This document shows, piece after piece, positions 7,584 through 12,319 of a DNA stretch of 12,319 nucleotides (positions are counted from its first letter, which is position 1; every line of letters begins with the position of its first letter). Location of the stretch: the NCBI GenBank assembly GCA_947175225.1, contig CAMWLX010000059.1, positions 1-12,319 of the forward strand. The letters run 5' to 3'. The notes under the pieces are model-generated. The model had not been told where the DNA came from. It did no database searches and worked only from the letters and a program-made list of their open reading frames with translations. The stretch is from an uncultured Porphyromonadaceae bacterium. GTDB lineage: Bacteria > Bacteroidota > Bacteroidia > Bacteroidales > Muribaculaceae. Position numbers and translations under genes: made by a program.

Positions 7584-10352
7584 TTATTTGACAACCATCT
7601 TCTTGCCACCAACTACATAGATACCCTTAGAAAGAGTCTTGAGACCGGCAGCAGAAGCTTTGCGGAGCACTACGCGACCATTCAGGTCGTAGACATCACA
7701 ATCAACTGCGTCAGCTACAGACACAACGCCTGAACCATTGCCGACAGTGTAATTGAGGCGGATTTCCGGGTTGCAGATACCCTGCTTGCCATCTGAGCTG
7801 AGGAAAGCGTCATCACCAATCATACGAGCCGGGATTACAAATACATAATCACCATCTTCAGTGACAGGCTGGCTGAATGTCGCATTGACCATCAAATCAT
7901 CATCCCAGTCAAAGAGAACGAATGCAGTCGCTACAATGCCATCTTCCATGCCTACTGCATCTGCTTTGTAAAGGTAAGCGTCAAAACCATTGCAAACCGG
8001 CACATCCGGGAACCAAAGCCTAATTACATCGAGAGAGCTGACAGTAGAGCCTGATGCCGGATCAACTGAAGTATAGTTGAACACTTCCTGGAGAGCAGGA
8101 TCTACAGGATCAACTTGACCGTTAGGAACTACAGTATAGTACAGACGATATTCTGGATTGCAAAGACCTGCCTTGCCGTCAGTTTCATAATACTCACCAT
8201 TGATGATGACATGCTGTGGAATCACAACCTCGTATTTTCCTTCTTCTACGATAGGCTGATCGAAATCTACCACAATGACGTTAGGTTCGCTCCAGTCTGT
8301 GCGACCGTTTCCTGTAGCAATCAAGTTACGAGCTACGCTATAAACTTCTACTGTAAAGTCGTCGCAAGTAACAGCCTCTGCAAATGTAAGAACGATTTGG
8401 TCAAGTGATTCTACCGCTGAAGCCATTTCCGGATATACCCTTACATATTCAAGAGCTTCCTGCGGATCGGCAGATCCATTAGGATTCACTGTATAATTAA
8501 GGCGGATTTCAGGATTGCAGATACCTGCTTTTCCATCAGTGTTAAAGAATTCATCTGAACAGATTGCTCCTCTTGGAATCACAATTTCGTACTCACCGGC
8601 CTTAGTGACAGGATCGAGAAGTTCGATGTTTATAAGATTCACGTCATCCCAGTCATACAAAACCTGAGCATCAGATACAAGCGACTGGTCAGCCTTATTA
8701 TATACATAAGCATCCTTACCCATAGTGTTGACCATTTCAGGATACCAGAGTTTTATAACGTCGAGAGTTTCAACAGTAGCTCCATCTTCGGGATCGATGC
8801 TTGTATAGAAGAATACTTCCTGCTCAGCCGGATCTACGACGGGATCGTCGGGAGTATCGCCATTGTCGGTGATTGAGAACATAGAGTAAAGGCTCTTGCT
8901 CTTGGCTTCTTCAAATTGCTCACCAAAGTTAAAGCAACCGGGACCAAAGTAGATTGCGTAGTCGCCTTGCGCTGTCAGATTGATAGGAGTGCCATCACTC
9001 CATGTGGTGAAATGGAATTCAGTTGCTGAAGCATCATCGCCATCCTGAAGGTTGAGGTAGCCGATAATGGCACGTTCCTCTTTGGCAGTGACATAAGCCT
9101 CTCCATTCCATGACCATGTCATCTCTTCTCCATTTTCTGCCTTAACTACGATTTCAGTCAGACTCTCGATGGAAGCTCCATATTCAGGAGACACAACGAC
9201 AATTGCTTTAGCTCCAAGATCACACTGCCAATTAGACTCATAGCAAGCGCCCTCTTCTTCTCCATCATTTCCACGCAACTGATATCCATCCATGTCGCGA
9301 GCATAAACTTTCAGTGTAAGCTGAGCATCGACAGAGTTAACATAATCATTATCAGAAAGATCAATAGTCCATACTGTCTTGTCCTCATTTGATGTGATGC
9401 AAGATGCGGGATATGCTATCGGATCTCCGGCATTGCCTCTTGGAGTAGTCACCTTATATACATTAACCGGACCGGAGAAAGTATAAGTGAAGACAGCTTG
9501 TGATGGCTCGCTGATAGTGAGTGTTCCGGGTTCAGGATCAATGCTCAGAAGCTTCTCGGGAGAGTATTTGTACCCTTCTATCTTGCCGGTGAATTTATAA
9601 CTTTTTTTTGCTACTATAGGAGTAGGAATACCATCAGTAGTATGATCATCCGGGCCGTTGTAGAATACGAATTCAGCTGTATATTCACGATCATCATAGA
9701 ACTTATATGTATTTGCTACTTCAAAGACAATCGCAGAAGCATCTCCAAGATTTCGTCCTGTACTGAAATTATTGGCATTGACAAGATATTCTCCTGCTAC
9801 CGGATCATAGATCTGAAGAGTTACGAATCCAATTGCTTCGTTGTGATTGGTATTTATTGTAATCTTCTGATCGCTCCAAAGACCCTGTGGCTCAGAGAAA
9901 TCCGGAGAAATTGAAAGCACTTCAAAGTCGGAGAACATTCCGCTTGCCAACTCTGGTATTGCCACAGTATAGTAGATTTCTAGCTCATCACTCTTCTCGC
10001 CTGCTGCATTCACGAGCAGACCTTCAGGAAACTTCAGAATGTATTCGCCATTCATCTTAAAGCTGGAGAAATCGAAAGTGTAAACAAACTGATCCCAACT
10101 TGCATCCGTTTCGGAAGATAATCTGCCGACAATTTCGTTTTCATCTTCATCAATCCATATTGGCATCACGTCGGTAGTTTGGTAGCCGGAGCCCCAATCA
10201 TTAGTACCGAATCGAAGAGTCTCAAGCTGATAAGATTGAGTCACGTCCAAACTCGGGTTTGGCTGAGTGACGGCCGGAGTCCACTTGAAAGCGGAGACAC
10301 TTGTGGCTGTTGCTACGAGAGCTGAAGCGACAAGTAAATGTCTAAATTTCAT
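7584..10352 (-). CDS. Exported protein of repeated Ig-like domains with C-terminal sorting tail
   Basis: A 922-residue predicted exported protein of unknown function. A clear signal peptide occupies about 1-21 (MKFRHLLVAS, cleavage near VSA-F). The rest is acidic and beta-rich. About four diverse Ig-like modules (roughly 22-131, 140-256, 265-382, 385-494) are followed by an Asp/Pro linker (about 497-510) and three related modules of about 110 residues (512-622, 634-741, 756-870). Each of these ends in DGKxGxCNPExRLxYTV. The tail (about 884-922) contains YDLNGRVVL and GIYVVGGKKMVVK, resembling type IX secretion sorting tails but shorter than the usual 70-80 residues. It starts 32 bases after the 523-residue gene and is followed, 83 bases on, by the 1242-residue gene; the three are probably one transcript. 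The fold suggests a surface or released binding protein; no catalytic motif was seen. Confidence 0.85.
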   Translation of the reverse strand: MKFRHLLVASALVATATSVSAFKWTPAVTQPNPSLDVTQSYQLETLRFGTNDWGSGYQTTDVMPIWIDEDENEIVGRLSSETDASWDQFVYTFDFSSFKMNGEYILKFPEGLLVNAAGEKSDELEIYYTVAIPELASGMFSDFEVLSISPDFSEPQGLWSDQKITINTNHNEAIGFVTLQIYDPVAGEYLVNANNFSTGRNLGDASAIVFEVANTYKFYDDREYTAEFVFYNGPDDHTTDGIPTPIVAKKSYKFTGKIEGYKYSPEKLLSIDPEPGTLTISEPSQAVFTYTFSGPVNVYKVTTPRGNAGDPIAYPASCITSNEDKTVWTIDLSDNDYVNSVDAQLTLKVYARDMDGYQLRGNDGEEEGACYESNWQCDLGAKAIVVVSPEYGASIESLTEIVVKAENGEEMTWSWNGEAYVTAKEERAIIGYLNLQDGDDASATEFHFTTWSDGTPINLTAQGDYAIYFGPGCFNFGEQFEEAKSKSLYSMFSITDNGDTPDDPVVDPAEQEVFFYTSIDPEDGATVETLDVIKLWYPEMVNTMGKDAYVYNKADQSLVSDAQVLYDWDDVNLINIELLDPVTKAGEYEIVIPRGAICSDEFFNTDGKAGICNPEIRLNYTVNPNGSADPQEALEYVRVYPEMASAVESLDQIVLTFAEAVTCDDFTVEVYSVARNLIATGNGRTDWSEPNVIVVDFDQPIVEEGKYEVVIPQHVIINGEYYETDGKAGLCNPEYRLYYTVVPNGQVDPVDPALQEVFNYTSVDPASGSTVSSLDVIRLWFPDVPVCNGFDAYLYKADAVGMEDGIVATAFVLFDWDDDLMVNATFSQPVTEDGDYVFVIPARMIGDDAFLSSDGKQGICNPEIRLNYTVGNGSGVVSVADAVDCDVYDLNGRVVLRKASAAGLKTLSKGIYVVGGKKMVVK
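7743..8819 (-). repeat. Three tandem Ig-like domain repeats within the 922-residue protein
   Basis: Coding repeats at about 8487-8819, 8130-8453 and 7743-8087. Shared features are an opening 'Y(T/V)..(D/Y)P..(G/A)(A/S)(T/V)..LD.I', a central hydrophobic strand, 'G.Y..VIP', and the terminal DGKxGxCNPExRLxYTV. The first and third are most alike (EVFFYTSIDP versus EVFNYTSVDP; LDVIKLWYP versus LDVIRLWFP); the middle one has diverged. The DNA encoding the terminal motif is also close between copies, consistent with internal duplication. Confidence 0.8.
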
Positions 10353-10384
10353 AGGCGGTTAATTTAAATTAATATTACAGATAT

Positions 10385-11956
10385 TTATTTTACTATCACT
10401 TTTTTGCCGTTGCAGATATAGATGCCTTTCGATGGGGCATTTACGCGGCGTCCGGTAAGATCGTAGAAGACATTGTCGCCGTCAGCAGCTTGAATAGTGT
10501 CTACTCCGGATGTGGCAGCTTTGTATCTGACAAATATATCAGAAGAGTGGTCAAGGCCATCCGCACAAAGGAGACCCCCAAGAGTGACAGTGATTTCAGA
10601 GTCTGCATCTGCATCGATAGCCGGAGCCACAAAATTATAAAGCATATCATCGCCGGAATCTACAGTGGCCTTTAGATCGCCATACGGCACTGAAACTTTT
10701 GTTGCGGCTCCATCCTTGACGTAAGTGAAATCTACGGAGTCAAACACTATCTTCCGCCCATTGAGCACCCACATTTCCATCTCTTCTCCACTATTAAGGA
10801 AGCTGCCGGCTGCCGGCTCCCAATCCGCTGCAATGCTATAGACTACACTCTTAAGATTGTAGGAATATCCGAAGGAATAAGGGCTTGATGAATATCCGGT
10901 CAGCACATACTGTCCATCGGCACTCTTGATGCCTGTTATTCTCAAGCTGATATTTTTTTGTGCAGCCAGCCCCGGCACCATTTGATCAGGGAAGCGAGTG
11001 ACACCCTGAAGATTCACCGTGGCAGTCTTACCATCCACTATAACTGGAGGATACTCAATATACATACCCAACTCAATATTATCAGGGTCACCATATGTGA
11101 TCTCTGCTACAGGATTGCAACGTGGATCAAGGTCTTCGTTGAATAGGAGTTTAACCAATCCTTCGTCGCTGCCCGGTAGGTAGTAAGTCAAGAAATCAGA
11201 CACTCCGCTTGTCGGAGTTCCACTCTCCCATATGAGTTGAGCAGGCTTAGCAGCCATAGTGAAGTTGAGCACAAGCTTACCTTTACCATAACCGAAATCA
11301 GGACGGTTGCTGGAATCATAGACATCACGTATTCCTGTAAGAGTTAGGGTCAAGATGTCGCCTTCACTAATCTTTCTTTCATTATACCAATTGAGAATAG
11401 TGTTATACCAATAAATATTGATATATGAATCAGTGATGGAAGGAGTTAACTCAACAGAAGCGTCATTTATCGAGAGAACACATTTTGTGCACTTTATAGG
11501 GAGATTGAATGTAATACTCGCCTTATAGTTTGTGCTAAGCGATACTTTATTTCCTTCGGCAGCCGGGGTTACATCTACTAATTCTATAGGCTCTAAACCG
11601 GTAGAAATTCTGAAAGTACCGGCATCAAGAGGACAGAAATCGTAGAAATATAAAGGCACACCTGCAGTGACCTCATAAAACCGAACTTTTACGCCATCAG
11701 CGCCATAATAGCCATCGGTAGATTGGATAGGGGTATCATGCGTAGGCTCAAGATAAGGAGAAATCAGATCTCCGGTGCTGTAGCAACGTATCACACCGGT
11801 TTCGGAAGGCGTGAAGACACCCTGCACCGGAACCATCGCATCGTAATTGTAGACTACATCGGGCTGCAATTCGCCCCAATCAACTGTCTCAGCAGCATTT
11901 ACATTAGCTGCCCCCACGCAAACTACAGAGCAAGCAAGTAGATATTTAAAATTCAT
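10385..11956 (-). CDS. Exported beta-sandwich protein with C-terminal sorting tail
   Basis: A 523-residue predicted exported protein, not assigned to a named family. The signal peptide is about 1-21 (MNFKYLLACS, ending NVNA-A). An N-terminal beta-rich domain (about 22-120) is followed by three Ig-like modules (about 123-232, 238-370 and 372-480). The second module contains Cys156 and Cys159 (CTKC) near its start region. The tail (about 485-523) has YDLTGRRV and GIYICNGKKVIVK, the same pattern as the two following genes. It is the first gene after the promoter candidate and the terminator, so it probably leads the operon; the next gene begins 32 bases downstream. The ATG at 11954-11956 is preferred because it directly opens the signal peptide. 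A six-codon frame (MKTYEF) overlaps this start and is probably incidental. A surface or secreted role is inferred. Confidence 0.85.
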   Translation of the reverse strand: MNFKYLLACSVVCVGAANVNAAETVDWGELQPDVVYNYDAMVPVQGVFTPSETGVIRCYSTGDLISPYLEPTHDTPIQSTDGYYGADGVKVRFYEVTAGVPLYFYDFCPLDAGTFRISTGLEPIELVDVTPAAEGNKVSLSTNYKASITFNLPIKCTKCVLSINDASVELTPSITDSYINIYWYNTILNWYNERKISEGDILTLTLTGIRDVYDSSNRPDFGYGKGKLVLNFTMAAKPAQLIWESGTPTSGVSDFLTYYLPGSDEGLVKLLFNEDLDPRCNPVAEITYGDPDNIELGMYIEYPPVIVDGKTATVNLQGVTRFPDQMVPGLAAQKNISLRITGIKSADGQYVLTGYSSSPYSFGYSYNLKSVVYSIAADWEPAAGSFLNSGEEMEMWVLNGRKIVFDSVDFTYVKDGAATKVSVPYGDLKATVDSGDDMLYNFVAPAIDADADSEITVTLGGLLCADGLDHSSDIFVRYKAATSGVDTIQAADGDNVFYDLTGRRVNAPSKGIYICNGKKVIVK

Positions 11957-12040
11957 AGGTCTTCATTATTAGGAGTTTAAAAATGAATGTCTGATCAGCT
12001 AATATCATTGATTTTATATGAGGCATAGCTGAATATTTTA

Positions 12041-12048
12041 CAAAAATA
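12041..12048 (-). promoter_or_regulatory. Candidate Bacteroidota -7 promoter element
   Basis: The minus strand reads TATTTTTG, an exact match to the Bacteroidota -7 consensus TAnnTTTG. It lies about 85 bases upstream of the ATG at 11956 and just downstream of the terminator of the preceding gene, where a promoter is expected. No good -33 TTTG was found at the usual 19-21 base spacing, and the region is AT-rich, so a chance match is possible. Transcription would start near 12034. Confidence 0.35.
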
Positions 12049-12094
12049 CAAAATAAATTTGAAATTTCTAATAAAATATATGTTAAAAATACAA

Positions 12095-12131
12095 AATAAA
12101 AAGGGAAGGCCGCAGCAGCGAACTTCCCTTT
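12095..12131 (-). terminator. Rho-independent terminator of the right-edge gene
   Basis: On the minus strand AAAGGGAAG (12123-12131) pairs perfectly with CTTCCCTTT (12100-12108) around a 14-base loop, and a T-rich run (TTATTTTG) follows. The T-rich tract lies on the minus-strand side only. It sits about 113 bases after the stop codon at 12245 and separates that gene from the secreted-protein cluster. Confidence 0.75.
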
Positions 12132-12244
12132 CATAAAATAAGCAGGTATGTTTTATTATTTTATGGGGTCTATTTCAATGATAAATTATCAATCATCAAT
12201 GACAAGCAATCTCTTGGCGATAAATAATTTATTTAAAATCAGGA

Positions 12245-12319
12245 TTAAAGGCGTGCCTTTTCACGTTCGATATAAGAATCGATAGAAAGACCGTTGCCGA
12301 GGCTGAACTGAGGATAATC
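12245..12319 (-). CDS. C-terminal end of an unidentified protein (partial)
   Basis: The minus strand is open from the window edge for 24 codons and stops with TAA at 12245-12247. The visible C-terminus begins DYPQFSLGNGL and ends SYIEREKARL. It is too short to assign. Coding is supported by the open frame, its plausible composition and a good terminator about 113 bases downstream in the same direction. It appears to be a transcription unit separate from the secreted-protein genes. Confidence 0.6.
   Translation of the reverse strand, partial: DYPQFSLGNGLSIDSYIEREKARL

Larger units (their letters stand above)
11957..12244. other. Intergenic region with terminator, promoter candidate and leader
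   Basis: A 288-base AT-rich gap between the partial right-edge gene and the first secreted-protein gene. Reading along the minus strand it holds about 113 bases of 3' untranslated sequence, a terminator hairpin, a -7-like promoter element and a leader of roughly 80 bases with a weak inverted repeat (11995-12001 with 12026-12032). A 62-codon open frame that crosses the terminator and promoter is judged spurious. No RNA gene was recognised. Confidence 0.6.

Noticed and set aside
10359..10372. A perfect 14-bp palindrome, TTAATTTAAATTAA, in the gap between two secreted-protein genes
   Set aside because: It is pure A/T in an AT-rich 32-base gap. It would make a weak stem without a loop and probably arises by chance, although an operator cannot be excluded.
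11946..12134. A 62-codon minus-strand frame upstream of the 523-residue gene
   Set aside because: It runs through the terminator hairpin and the promoter candidate and ends by overlapping the start of a gene with a clear signal peptide. Its Phe/Ile/Lys-rich composition fits AT-rich non-coding DNA.
1..12319. CRISPR array, insertion sequence, phage or toxin-antitoxin system
   Set aside because: No regularly spaced direct repeats, transposase or integrase motifs, terminal inverted repeats or small paired genes were found. The repeats seen are coding domain repeats.

Overview
The window looks like a piece of a Bacteroidota chromosome, most likely order Bacteroidales (Muribaculaceae- or Bacteroides-like). 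The reasons are: secreted proteins ending in short 'YDLxGR...GIYxxxGKK' sorting tails, an Omp28-type domain, starts without clear Shine-Dalgarno sequences, AT-rich gaps, and one match to the Bacteroidota -7 promoter element (TAnnTTTG). No mobile element, CRISPR array, tRNA or rRNA was seen.

Every credible gene is on the minus strand, so transcription runs from high to low coordinates. At the right edge lie the last 24 codons of an unidentified protein, followed by a rho-independent terminator (12095-12131). A promoter candidate (12041-12048) then starts a compact cluster. First come three exported proteins: 523 aa (10385-11956), 922 aa (7584-10352) and 1242 aa (3772-7500). Each has a signal peptide, beta-sandwich/Ig-like modules and a short C-terminal sorting-type tail. 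The largest also carries an Omp28/thioredoxin-like domain with a CxxC motif.

Only 30 bases downstream, without a visible terminator, are two nucleotide-signalling enzymes. One is a short Rel/SpoT homologue (HD hydrolase, synthetase and TGS domains only; 2251-3741). The other is a PgpH-type membrane HD phosphodiesterase (161-2254), predicted to degrade c-di-AMP. Their reading frames overlap by the four bases ATGA, which suggests translational coupling. After 51 more bases a further minus-strand frame (1-109) begins and runs off the left edge, possibly a membrane protein.

The secreted proteins probably act at the cell surface or are released. The downstream pair links (p)ppGpp metabolism to c-di-AMP turnover, a relationship already known biochemically in Firmicutes. 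The most notable points are that coupled pair, the truncated Rel with changed residues in its hydrolase and TGS domains, and the attachment of these cytoplasmic/membrane signalling genes to a run of exported proteins.
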